A DNA stretch of 10,020 nucleotides from an uncultured Lachnospiraceae bacterium. GTDB lineage: Bacteria; Bacillota; Clostridia; Lachnospirales; Lachnospiraceae. The notes beneath the pieces were generated by a model. The model saw only the letters and a list, made by a program, of their open reading frames with translations. It did no database searches and was not told the origin of the DNA. A program made the position numbers and the translations under genes. Shown piece by piece: positions 1 to 6,435 of this stretch (its first letter is position 1; every line of letters begins with the position of its first letter). The stretch is taken from assembly GCA_947175775.1 (NCBI GenBank), contig CAMWNY010000065.1, positions 1-10,020 on the forward strand, written 5' to 3'.

Positions 1-1
1 T

Positions 2-1102
2 GATTGCTACGTGGGGCATTTTGGTGATTCTACGGATTTAAGAGGTGAGTATCATACCGGTGAGGATATTTCAAAGGTGGATAAGGAGTTTATTCCTGAC
101 CATAATTTGCTTGTTGGAGGTTTTCCGTGCCAGGATTATAGTGTTGCTCACTCGTTAGCTTCTTCGCATGGAATTGAAGGAAAAAAAGGAGTTTTATGGT
201 GGCAGATACGAGATACACTAATTGCTAAAAATCCAGCATTTTGTATATTTGAAAATGTAGATAGATTAATTAAATCGCCAGCTAGTCAGAGAGGAAGAGA
301 TTTTGGCATTATCTTGGCTTGTTTGGCAAGTTTAAATTATTCGGTTGAGTGGCGAGTTGTAAACGCAGCAACTTATGGTGCTGCACAAAGACGAAGAAGA
401 ACCTTTATTTTTGCATATAGAAATGACACAGTATATGGTCAGAATATAAATAATATTAAACCTATTGATGTCATTAATCGAGATGGATTTATGGTGCAAG
501 CATTTCCGATTGTGGACAGTACGGACTTTGTAGTTGGAAATCTTGGAAACTATCAAACAGACGAAGATATAATTAATATTTCTGACAATTTTGCTTTTGC
601 ATTTGATAGAGCTGGATTTATGCGTGAAGGCAATATATACACATGTGAAATAACAGAAAATGAAATACAGCCAGTATTGTTGAAACAGATATTGGAAGAA
701 AATGTTGCTGACGAGTTTTATATAACCGAAGATAAGAAACCTAAGTGGGTTTATCTTAAGGGAGCGAAGAAAATCCCGAGAAAAACAAAAGATGGACATG
801 AGTATGTATTTTCAGAAGGACCAGTTGCATTTCCTGATCCTTGGGACAGACCGGGCAGAACGATGTTAACAAGTGAGTCTACTCTAAATAGAAGTACACA
901 TGTTGTAACAGACCCAGGTTCAGGACGATTACGTTTATTAACACCTATTGAAGCTGAAAGGTTACAAGGTTTTGACGATGATTGGACAGATTCAGGTATG
1001 CCTAAAAGAATGAGATATTTTTGTATGGGAAATGCATTGGTAGTTCCAATGATAACAAGAATGGGAGAAGTGTTAGATAGAATTATAGCAAATGAACCTT
1101 AG
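2..1102 (+). CDS. DNA (cytosine-5-)-methyltransferase, M.Sau3AI-like, 5' end outside window
   Basis: Transfers a methyl group from S-adenosylmethionine to C5 of cytosine in its target site, protecting host DNA from the endonuclease encoded next door. The reading frame is open to the left edge with no stop, so the GTG at 11 is only an internal codon and the start and SAM-binding motif I lie upstream. Visible C5-MTase motifs, numbered from the GTG: motif IV GGFPCQDYSVA with catalytic Cys40 (codon 128-130), motif VI ENV at 81-83, motif VIII QRRRR at 126-130, motif IX around RLLTPIEAERLQGF near 310, and motif X GNALVVP near 342. The target-recognition region lies between VIII and IX. The segment SPASQRGRDF after ENV is, from memory, typical of the M.Sau3AI-like branch. 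Specificity for GATC is inferred from the partner enzyme. The gene is AT-rich compared with the genes to the right, as expected for acquired defence genes. Confidence 0.95.
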   Translation, partial: DCYVGHFGDSTDLRGEYHTGEDISKVDKEFIPDHNLLVGGFPCQDYSVAHSLASSHGIEGKKGVLWWQIRDTLIAKNPAFCIFENVDRLIKSPASQRGRDFGIILACLASLNYSVEWRVVNAATYGAAQRRRRTFIFAYRNDTVYGQNINNIKPIDVINRDGFMVQAFPIVDSTDFVVGNLGNYQTDEDIINISDNFAFAFDRAGFMREGNIYTCEITENEIQPVLLKQILEENVADEFYITEDKKPKWVYLKGAKKIPRKTKDGHEYVFSEGPVAFPDPWDRPGRTMLTSESTLNRSTHVVTDPGSGRLRLLTPIEAERLQGFDDDWTDSGMPKRMRYFCMGNALVVPMITRMGEVLDRIIANEP

Positions 1103-1116
1103 AAAGGGGAAGTCAT

Positions 1117-2733
1117 ATGCCATTATCTTATAATTATGATAAACATGATAGAAGGGATATCTTACGTCATGCAAAAGCACTAGAGGGTTATGTTGTAGGG
1201 GATGTTTATGAACTTGAATTAAACGGAAAACAACGTGACAATATATTGCAATATTATGCAGAAAAGTGTATTCAGGGTTGGACGGATGCAGATGGAACAG
1301 CTCACAGAGGTGATAAAGGGCGCATTGGTTTTTTGGTTCAAGAAGTGTATTTTGATGAGCCGCGTGATAATGAGGCACAAGCAGACTTAGATGATGTTGG
1401 AGTGGAATTAAAGGTTAGCCCATTGATCTACAAAACTAGAGCAGGCTTAAAGGTGAAAGAAAGACTGGTTTTGGGAATGATTAATAGGAATGAGCATTTG
1501 CCAAAGAACTTCTGTGATTCTCACATTTATGAAAAATGTAAATTAATGATGTTGGTTTATTACATAGATGAAACCAACCAAGGAAGAACACCATTTCAAT
1601 TTCCGTTTCATAAATCAGCATATGTTAAAATCCCAGAAATAGATATGGCTATGATAGAGCAGGACTATAGGTATATTAGGGATTGTGTAAATGAAGGTAG
1701 ATATGAGGATTTACATGAAAGTGAAGCTCATTATTTATCCCCATGCACTAAGAATGGAGGGCGTGCGTTTTCGTTTAAGCCTTCATATATGAATCAGTTG
1801 TTTAGCGAATATATTGATGCGAATAATTTACTATATGACCCTGATAATGACGAAGAGACGTTTGACATCATTCGCCAGTATGATGCAATTGTAAGTAATG
1901 CCGATGAACTTAGAGAAAATACATTTGAAGAAATTGTGCAAAAGCGATTTGAACCGTATATAGGCATGACTATTACAGAAATAAGGCAGGCTTTAATGGA
2001 GCCGGATGACTTTGAACAATGGTCTGCAAAACGTACTATTGATAAAGCAGAATTTGCAAGAACTACATTTGCGATGCTTGGCATTACAAGTGAGCATGCG
2101 GAAGAGTTTGTTAGGTCTAATACATATGTAAAAACACTGCGAGTTAATAGTAACTTAACAATGAATGAAGACATTTCTTTTTCTGCTTTTGATTTTTCGG
2201 AATTAATGGAAGAAAACTGGGAAGAATCTACGGTTTATGCCGAAATGGTAGACCGAAAGTTTTTGTGGTCTGTTTTTAAGGACAACGGTGAGGATTTTGT
2301 GTTTTATGGTGCACGGTTTTGGAGCCTTCCAGAACAAGATGTATCTGTCATAAAAGAAGGATGGAATGATATTCGAGATATCATAAAGAATGGAGTTGTA
2401 TTTGTAAAAGATCAAAAGGAAGATGGGTCCTATATCCTAACTAAAAGAGGGAAACATAGAATGCTCAATAATTTTCCAGATACAAGAAATACAAATTCAG
2501 GGCGTAAAGAGTATAAATTGTGTCCTTCTTTAAAACCATACAACAAGATAATATCAATTCGCCCGCATGCTTCATTAGTATATTATGATTTAAAGACAAT
2601 TGGTTATGAGGATACAGAGAATCCGAGAAGTAATGGTAGTGAGTTGCCTAATGGAGATATTATGACAAAGCAATGTTTTTGGTTTAACAGTGAGTATATT
2701 TTGGAACAGATACAAGATATGTTTGTTGACTAA
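1117..2733 (+). CDS. Type II restriction endonuclease, Sau3AI/MutH family
   Basis: Predicted to cleave unmethylated GATC DNA. The 538-residue protein is slightly longer than Sau3AI (489). The N-terminal half carries the MutH/Sau3AI core: a GxxVGDVYEL helix region near 24-34, then DLDDVGVELKV at 90-100. There D90, E97 and K99 have the same spacing as the MutH D-(6)-E-x-K catalytic set, and K114 in KERLVLGMIN is the likely fourth catalytic residue. The C-terminal half repeats the family opening (IGMTITEI, near 283-290) but shows no ExK motif, matching the known Sau3AI layout of an active N-terminal domain plus an inactive MutH-like effector domain. ATG at 1117 follows an AAAGGGG ribosome binding site, 14 nt after the methyltransferase stop, so the two form an operon. 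The frame is intact and the catalytic residues are present, so it is probably active. GATC as the target is inferred from family membership and from the rarity of GATC in the window. Confidence 0.9.
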   Translation: MPLSYNYDKHDRRDILRHAKALEGYVVGDVYELELNGKQRDNILQYYAEKCIQGWTDADGTAHRGDKGRIGFLVQEVYFDEPRDNEAQADLDDVGVELKVSPLIYKTRAGLKVKERLVLGMINRNEHLPKNFCDSHIYEKCKLMMLVYYIDETNQGRTPFQFPFHKSAYVKIPEIDMAMIEQDYRYIRDCVNEGRYEDLHESEAHYLSPCTKNGGRAFSFKPSYMNQLFSEYIDANNLLYDPDNDEETFDIIRQYDAIVSNADELRENTFEEIVQKRFEPYIGMTITEIRQALMEPDDFEQWSAKRTIDKAEFARTTFAMLGITSEHAEEFVRSNTYVKTLRVNSNLTMNEDISFSAFDFSELMEENWEESTVYAEMVDRKFLWSVFKDNGEDFVFYGARFWSLPEQDVSVIKEGWNDIRDIIKNGVVFVKDQKEDGSYILTKRGKHRMLNNFPDTRNTNSGRKEYKLCPSLKPYNKIISIRPHASLVYYDLKTIGYEDTENPRSNGSELPNGDIMTKQCFWFNSEYILEQIQDMFVD

Positions 2734-2753
2734 ATATTATTGTAATATATAAT
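2726..2753 (+). promoter_or_regulatory. Sigma-A promoter overlapping the endonuclease stop codon
   Basis: TTGACT (2726-2731), a 16-nt spacer and a perfect TATAAT (2748-2753). The -35 box overlaps the TAA stop of the endonuclease gene. It would drive the damaged gene beginning near 2800, showing that this was once an independent transcription unit behind the restriction operon. Predicted from consensus match only. Confidence 0.6.
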
Positions 2754-2799
2754 TTGATTGGTCGATTATTTATCATAAGTTAAACGGGGTGATATTATT

Positions 2800-3229
2800 T
2801 TAAGTAAAATCGAAATAGGAGCATTTTTGAATTTTTATAATAGAAGTGGATATGTGCTAGATTTCAGTACTGCCAGTTTCGACTCTTTTACTATGAAGAG
2901 CATAGGTGTTCCTTTATGTCAACGGTACCAAATGTTAAAAGGAAAATCGTTAATGGCATATTGTGATGATACGGATTACGAGGATGTTTAAACTCTTAGC
3001 AGACTTGCTGGAATATTATGAATTAAACTGCATGGAACTGTATGGCGAGGATAAGTATAAAACGCAGTATGAGCGGTGCAGAAAAATTATGGATAGGGAG
3101 TTGAGGTCTGCCATAAAAATTGATACTCCTGCAATTGCCTGTGTCGATCGTGATTATATTAATGATATTGCTGCAAGAGCAAATAGGGATGTTGATAATG
3201 GGGAATTTGACAGTGCAATTATTAAGTCC
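2800..3229 (+). pseudogene. Abortive-infection-like protein, N-terminal part, start lost and frame broken
   Basis: Reading from TTA at 2800 gives SKIEIGAFLNFYNR and so on to TAA at 2989-2991. Without the stop, the protein would continue in the +1 frame with FKLLADLLEYYELN from about 2987. The combined reading (a short N-terminal domain with GVPLCQRY and KGKSL motifs, then DLLEYYE, then an ANRDVDNGEFDSAIIKS segment) resembles, from memory, 'abortive infection family' proteins. In those, the last motif normally runs on as SAITKSRTLLEE into a C-terminal Abi/HEPN-type domain. Here it stops at Ser (3227-3229). Three lesions are visible: TTA where TTG would sit correctly behind the GGGGTGAT ribosome binding site (2786-2793), a frame break at the palindrome GTTTAAAC (2986-2993), and loss of the C-terminus. 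The family name is tentative; the broken state is well supported. Confidence 0.6.
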
Positions 3230-3532
3230 GGAACATACACAGGAAAGCCAAACAAATATCATAGCGTCCTCGTTCTCACCGACAGCGACGGAGGAATCCT
3301 CGCCAAAAACAAAGACTACACCGTTGAAGCGTATTACATGGGTAAAACCGTGCTTGACAAAAAGAGCACTCCCAAGGAAGGAGCGGAAATAACGGTGATA
3401 ATCAAAGGAAAAGGTAATTATACCGGTACAATTGAGACATCCTATTCCGTAAAAGGAATAGATTTTTCCAAAGCTGATATAAAAGTAAGGGCAAAACGAT
3501 ACACTGGAAGCTCTGTTATAATAAAATCGTAA
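2963..3532 (+). CDS. Chimeric open frame: Abi-like middle fused to surface-protein repeat fragment
   Basis: This open frame of 189 codons (GTG at 2963, no good ribosome binding site) is what a gene finder would report, but it is probably not a functional gene. Residues 9-89 are the frame-shifted continuation of the abortive-infection-like protein. Residues 90-189, from 3230 on, are unrelated and match the cell-surface repeat type of Lachnospiraceae and other Clostridia: TYTGKP, a DSDGGILAKNKDYTVEAYY stretch, ITVIIKGKGNYTGTI, then the start of a second unit (FSKADIKVRAKRYTGSSV) before the stop. Such repeats form stacked beta domains in very large extracellular proteins; no signal peptide or anchor is present here. 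The surface part is richer in GC and GC-ending codons than the part before it. Most likely a deletion or insertion joined the two remnants. Confidence 0.55.
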   Translation: MMIRITRMFKLLADLLEYYELNCMELYGEDKYKTQYERCRKIMDRELRSAIKIDTPAIACVDRDYINDIAARANRDVDNGEFDSAIIKSGTYTGKPNKYHSVLVLTDSDGGILAKNKDYTVEAYYMGKTVLDKKSTPKEGAEITVIIKGKGNYTGTIETSYSVKGIDFSKADIKVRAKRYTGSSVIIKS

Positions 3533-3557
3533 AACAGGCAAAACCAAAACTGTTTTA
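3530..3557. terminator. AT-rich hairpin after the chimeric frame, weak terminator candidate
   Basis: TAAAACAG (3530-3537) and CTGTTTTA (3550-3557) form a perfect 8-bp inverted repeat with a 12-nt loop, starting inside the stop codon of the chimeric frame. The U residues are within the stem and no separate U-run follows, so termination would be weak. Confidence 0.3.
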
Positions 3558-3615
3558 TACCAAACAACCTTATATTGGACAACCGAAATTTTAGGGTGTA
3601 AAAACGTTGAAAATC

Positions 3616-3624
3616 TGTTATAAT
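3616..3624 (+). promoter_or_regulatory. Extended -10 promoter for pncB
   Basis: TGTTATAAT at 3616-3624 is a perfect extended -10 element (TGnTATAAT), 84 nt before the pncB start. No good -35 box lies at the correct distance, which is common for extended -10 promoters. The TTGAAA at 3607-3612 is too close to serve as one. Confidence 0.55.
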
Positions 3625-3707
3625 CAGAAATAAGAAATTGAGCGCAAATTTTGGCAAACAAAAAAGGCATATAAACCAACAGCCATCAAGAACGGAAAGG
3701 AAATATA

Positions 3708-5195
3708 ATGATGATGAAACAGGCAGATAAGCGAAACCTGACAATGGTAATGGACTTGTACGAGCTAACAATGGCAAACGGCTATTTTAACGACGGCGAC
3801 ATGGAATCGAGGGTGGCGTTTGACGTGTTCTACAGGAAAAATCCGGACAGAGGCGGATTTGCAATCTTTGCAGGTCTTGAACAGATTGTTGAGTATGTCG
3901 AGAATCTTCACTTCTCAGAAGAAGATGTTGCATACTTGCGTTCCCTCAATACATTTACGGATGCTTTTTTGGAATACTTAAAGAATTTTACATTCCGCGG
4001 AGACATCTATTCTTTTCCGGAAGGCACGATTATGTACCCGAATGAGCCGATTATGACAATTGTAGCGCCCTTAATTGATGCTCAGATTGTAGAGACGGCA
4101 ATTCTTGCGCAGGTCAATCACCAATCGCTTGTGGCGACAAAGACGGCGCGTATTGTAAAGGCGGCGGCAGGAAAGCTTGTGTCTGATTTCGGTGCTAGAC
4201 GCGCGCACAATATGGATGCCGCGGTATACGGCGCAAGGGCTTCCTACATAGGCGGCGCGGCGGGAACTGCAACCGTGCTTGCGGGACAGATGTTTGGCAT
4301 TCCGGTAAGCGGAACAATGGCGCACAGTTGGGTGATGTATTATAAGGATGAGTATGAGGCATTTAAAAACTATGCCGTAAATTATCCTGACAATACGGTG
4401 CTTTTGGTGGATACCTATGACACCATGCAGTCGGGCGTACCCAATGCAATCCGTGTTGCGCATGAGGTTTTAGAGCCGATGGGCAAGCGCCTTAAGGGCA
4501 TCCGCATTGACAGCGGCGACCTTGCATACCAGTCGATTAAAGTGCGCAAAATGCTTGATGAGGCAGGATTGAATGACTGTAAAATCATTGTTTCCAACAG
4601 CTTGGACGAGCATACGATTTCTTCTCTGAATACGCAGAAGGCATGTATTGACAGTTATGGCGTGGGCGAGCGTTTGATTACGGGAGCGACAAGCGATTAT
4701 TCGGATGATACGCTTGCACTGCTTGGCGCGGTTTATAAAATTGCGGCGGTTGAGGAAAAAGGCACATTCATACCGCGTATTAAAATTTCGGGGACGGTTG
4801 AGAAGATTACCAATCCGGGATTGAAAAAGGTTTACCGGATTTATGACCAAAACGGAAAAGCAAAGGCGGATTTGCTTGCAAAAGCAGATGAAGTCATTGA
4901 TATGAACGGAGAGTTTCGTTTTGTGGACCCACAGATGCCGTGGCGCAATCTGAAGTTTATTAACTGTACTGCAAAGTCGTTGCAGGTCAAGGTGTTTGAA
5001 AATGGCAAGAGAGTGTACGAGCTTCCCGCGTTGGAGCAAATCCGCGACTATGTGAAACAGCAGTTGAGCGAGGAAATTTGGGAAGAGGAACAGCGTTTTA
5101 TTAATCCGCATGTACATTATATGGATATGACGCCGGATTATTATGAGCTTAAAATGAGTCTGCTTCATGAGAAAGGAATGACAGGGGAAAAATAA
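3708..5195 (+). CDS. pncB: Nicotinate phosphoribosyltransferase
   Basis: Joins nicotinate to PRPP with ATP hydrolysis to give nicotinate mononucleotide (EC 6.3.4.21), the first step of NAD salvage through the Preiss-Handler route, in the cytosol. The 495-residue product covers the full family: MDLYELTMANGYF at 15-27, FAIFAGLEQI at 51-60, SDFGARRAHNMDAA at 159-172, GTATVLAGQMFGIPVSGTMAHS at 186-207 with His206 as the probable phosphorylated histidine, IRIDSGDLAYQS near 265-276 in the PRPP/nucleotide site, and IVSNSLDE near 288-295. Three ATG codons stand in a row at 3708, 3711 and 3714, behind the ribosome binding site AAGGAA at 3697-3702; the first is reported but the second or third is equally possible. 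It appears to be a single-gene transcript. Its GC-rich codon use contrasts with the restriction genes, so it is probably native chromosome. Confidence 0.95.
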   Translation: MMMKQADKRNLTMVMDLYELTMANGYFNDGDMESRVAFDVFYRKNPDRGGFAIFAGLEQIVEYVENLHFSEEDVAYLRSLNTFTDAFLEYLKNFTFRGDIYSFPEGTIMYPNEPIMTIVAPLIDAQIVETAILAQVNHQSLVATKTARIVKAAAGKLVSDFGARRAHNMDAAVYGARASYIGGAAGTATVLAGQMFGIPVSGTMAHSWVMYYKDEYEAFKNYAVNYPDNTVLLVDTYDTMQSGVPNAIRVAHEVLEPMGKRLKGIRIDSGDLAYQSIKVRKMLDEAGLNDCKIIVSNSLDEHTISSLNTQKACIDSYGVGERLITGATSDYSDDTLALLGAVYKIAAVEEKGTFIPRIKISGTVEKITNPGLKKVYRIYDQNGKAKADLLAKADEVIDMNGEFRFVDPQMPWRNLKFINCTAKSLQVKVFENGKRVYELPALEQIRDYVKQQLSEEIWEEEQRFINPHVHYMDMTPDYYELKMSLLHEKGMTGEK

Positions 5196-5223
5196 CAGCA
5201 TAAACTAAATTGGAGGGATTGAA

Positions 5224-5268
5224 ATGCATTGCACAAGTGCAAAAAATAGGAATCTCACAGAAAAATGA
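5224..5268 (+). CDS. 14-codon orphan reading frame with ideal ribosome binding site
   Basis: ATG at 5224 lies exactly 6 nt after GGAGGG (5212-5217) and reads MHCTSAKNRNLTEK before TGA. It starts 28 nt after the pncB stop, which is normal spacing for a second operon gene. The peptide matches nothing I recognise. It could be the stump of a lost or decayed gene that once followed pncB, since the DNA after it is AT-rich and not convincingly coding, or a small translated leader peptide. The start region also contains the dyad TTGCAC-AA-GTGCAA (5229-5242). The translation signals are clear; a function is not. Confidence 0.35.
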   Translation: MHCTSAKNRNLTEK

Positions 5269-5440
5269 AATTTTTATCAAAAACAAAAATCAAGCAACTA
5301 TTATATATTGCTTCAAAAAATGCAAAAAACTGACAAAATAAATTTGGAAAATGAAGGAAAAAATTCATAGATAAAAAAGCAATCTGCATAGGATTTATAA
5401 ATAACACATATTATGCAAAAGCGGTTGTAAACCACGGACA

Positions 5441-5468
5441 TATTAAAATAAAACATGTTATTTTAATA
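5441..5468. repeat. Perfect AT-only inverted repeat, 11-bp arms
   Basis: TATTAAAATAA (5441-5451) and TTATTTTAATA (5458-5468) are perfect reverse complements around the 6-nt loop AACATG. It lies 17 nt upstream of the terminator hairpin. It could be part of a decayed mobile element end or a weak hairpin in the pncB 3' UTR. The arms are A/T only, so a chance or slippage origin is not excluded. Confidence 0.5.
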
Positions 5469-5484
5469 AACTGAAAATGGAACG

Positions 5485-5518
5485 AAAAAGAGTTGCACAA
5501 AAATTGCAGCTCTTTTTT
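5485..5518 (+). terminator. Rho-independent terminator
   Basis: A 13-bp stem (5485-5497 with 5505-5517, one G-U pair) encloses loop CAAAAAT and ends in six T residues (5513-5518). The core is AGAGTTGCA with TGCAGCTCT. It is the first strong stop signal after pncB, about 290 nt downstream, so the pncB transcript probably ends here with a long 3' UTR. Confidence 0.75.
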
Positions 5519-5519
5519 C

Positions 5520-5554
5520 TTTACTTTATAGGAAATTACGTCCTATAAAGTAAA
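5520..5554. repeat. Perfect 14-bp hairpin next to the terminator
   Basis: TTTACTTTATAGGA (5520-5533) and TCCTATAAAGTAAA (5541-5554) pair perfectly around loop AATTACG. It begins immediately after the U-run of the terminator. On the - strand the stem is followed by a run of T (complement of the A run at 5552-5558), so it could stop transcription entering from the right. With the following GC-rich patch it may instead be one arm of an intergenic repeat element. Confidence 0.6.
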
Positions 5555-5558
5555 AAAA

Positions 5559-5620
5559 CCTCCGGGTATGCGCACTCCGCGCTAAGGGATATGGTTGCTA
5601 AAGCAACCGCGCTCCGATGA
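5559..5620. repeat. GC-rich intergenic patch with hairpin and internal direct repeat, REP-like candidate
   Basis: A GC-rich island inside AT-rich intergenic DNA. It holds the hairpin GGTTGC-TAAA-GCAACC (5593-5608) and a direct repeat CCGCGCT (5577-5583 and 5607-5613) flanking that hairpin. No reading frame is convincing. The sharp composition change and compact symmetry suggest a dispersed palindromic or MITE-like intergenic element. Whether it recurs in the genome cannot be seen from one window. Confidence 0.4.
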
Positions 5621-5788
5621 ATCTTCTCTACTCGATTTAAGAAGCTAAGAAATTAAAAATTAGAATAATTATAGAAATTCACCTTTATGAAACAATAATT
5701 AAAAACATATGTTATTTATTTGGTTCTTAATTGCCGGTCATTTTCTTCGGTATTAAGAAGTCAAAATGTTAGAAAATCGGAAATAATC
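5621..5788. other. AT-rich non-coding stretch with one imperfect hairpin
   Basis: No gene is seen here. TTCTTAAT (5724-5731) pairs with ATTAAGAA (5752-5759), extended inward by CCG/CGG (5734-5736 with 5748-5750) across a small internal loop. TTAAGAA also occurs at 5637-5643 and could pair with the same left arm. No U-run follows. The stretch lies upstream of the sigma factor promoter and shows nothing else recognisable. Confidence 0.35.
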
Positions 5789-5816
5789 GGGACGTGACGT
5801 GTGGAAATACCGTCTA
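5789..5816 (+). promoter_or_regulatory. Candidate ECF-type promoter of the sigma factor operon
   Basis: CGTCTA (5811-5816) has the CGTC core typical of -10 elements used by ECF sigma factors. GGGACG (5789-5794), 16 nt upstream, fits a loose GGAAC-type -35. No good sigma-A promoter is seen between here and the sigma gene at 5920. The simplest reading is that the sigma factor activates its own operon, as many ECF factors do. Confidence 0.4.
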
Positions 5817-5821
5817 ATGTA

Positions 5822-5846
5822 CAGAAGCATAAATAAAATGCTTTTG
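5822..5846 (+). other. Hairpin in the predicted sigma factor 5' UTR
   Basis: CAGAAGCAT (5822-5830) and ATGCTTTTG (5838-5846) form 9 bp with one G-U pair around loop AAATAAA. It lies at the start of the RNA expected from the ECF-type promoter and could stabilise the 5' end. There is no U-run of terminator type. Confidence 0.3.
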
Positions 5847-5919
5847 TGCGCACGATCAATAGGAATTGTTCAAAGCTATTTGGAAATCGTTCCTTAGAAA
5901 GGAGATGTAGGAAACCAAG

Positions 5920-6435
5920 ATGAAAACATTAATACTTGAAGCGATAGGCGGGGATGCAGACGCGTTTACCCGGCTGATGCAGTCACAGCTTCAAAATATG
6001 TATAAGACGGCAAGGGCTATCCTGCGCAACGATGAGGATGCGGCAGATGCCATATCGGATACCATTCTGACCTGTTGGGAGAAGTTGCGGCAGTTGAAAA
6101 ATCCGGATTTTTTCCGCACATGGATGACACGCATTCTGATTAACAAATGCAAAGATATTATCAGAACACAAAACGGTATTTCCCTGGTGGAAGAACTGCC
6201 GGAGCAGGCAGTATTTGATACGACTTATGAGAATGTGGAGTGGAAGGCTGCGTTGGAAGTATTGGATGAAAAATACAGACTTGTGATGGTACTCTATTAT
6301 GTGGAAGAGTTTGACACGGTACAAATCGGAAAAATGCTTGATATGCCGGAGAGCACAGTACGAAGCAGGCTTGCAAGAGGACGTGAAAAACTGGCTAAAA
6401 GTTTGGAAGGAGGCGGCAGCTATGAACGAGCGTGA
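5920..6435 (+). CDS. RNA polymerase sigma factor, sigma-70 family, ECF-like
   Basis: A two-domain alternative sigma factor of 171 residues, normal for the ECF group. Region 2 (about 13-82) binds core polymerase and the -10 element and contains RAILRNDEDAADAISDTIL and FFRTWMTRILINKCKD. Region 4 (about 106-160) has the helix-turn-helix VQIGKMLDMPESTVRSRLARGREKL segment that reads the -35 element. Region 3 is absent. ATG at 5920 follows AGGA at 5909-5912 with 7-nt spacing; a second purine-rich box AAAGGAG lies further upstream. The last 14 nt overlap the start of the anti-sigma gene, so translation is probably coupled and the pair is made in fixed ratio. The partner carries DUF4179, placing this with the Clostridia SigV-like pairs that respond to envelope stress; the actual signal is not visible. 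Confidence 0.9.
   Translation: MKTLILEAIGGDADAFTRLMQSQLQNMYKTARAILRNDEDAADAISDTILTCWEKLRQLKNPDFFRTWMTRILINKCKDIIRTQNGISLVEELPEQAVFDTTYENVEWKAALEVLDEKYRLVMVLYYVEEFDTVQIGKMLDMPESTVRSRLARGREKLAKSLEGGGSYERA

Noticed and set aside
11..13. GTG at 11 as the methyltransferase start codon
   Set aside because: The frame is open to the left edge (codons GAT TGC TAC precede it), no ribosome binding site can be seen, and motif I of the enzyme would be missing. The true start lies upstream of the window.
2980..2995. Programmed +1 frameshift at GTT-TAA-A joining the two Abi-like frames
   Set aside because: The P-site tRNA for GTT would re-pair poorly with TTT, no stimulatory Shine-Dalgarno-like sequence is placed as in prfB, and the gene also lacks a start codon and C-terminus. 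Decay is simpler.
4470..5201. Long - strand open frames opposite pncB and other genes, such as 243 codons at 4470-5201
   Set aside because: They lie entirely opposite well-recognised genes, have no recognisable domains or ribosome binding sites, and show the Arg/His/Cys-rich make-up typical of antisense shadows.
5425..5440. CcpA cre-like site at TGTAAACCACGGACA
   Set aside because: The central CG of the cre consensus is disrupted and the symmetry is poor, and it lies downstream of pncB rather than at a promoter.
5355..5474. Open stretch of 39 codons between 5355 and TGA at 5472
   Set aside because: It has no start codon or ribosome binding site in frame, is very AT-rich, and the translation is not recognisable. 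It could be a gene relic but cannot be told from chance.
6299..6421. GTG at 6299 as the anti-sigma start codon
   Set aside because: It would overlap the sigma gene by 137 nt without a ribosome binding site, whereas ATG at 6422 has a perfect AAGGAGG at 8 nt and gives a normal N-terminus.
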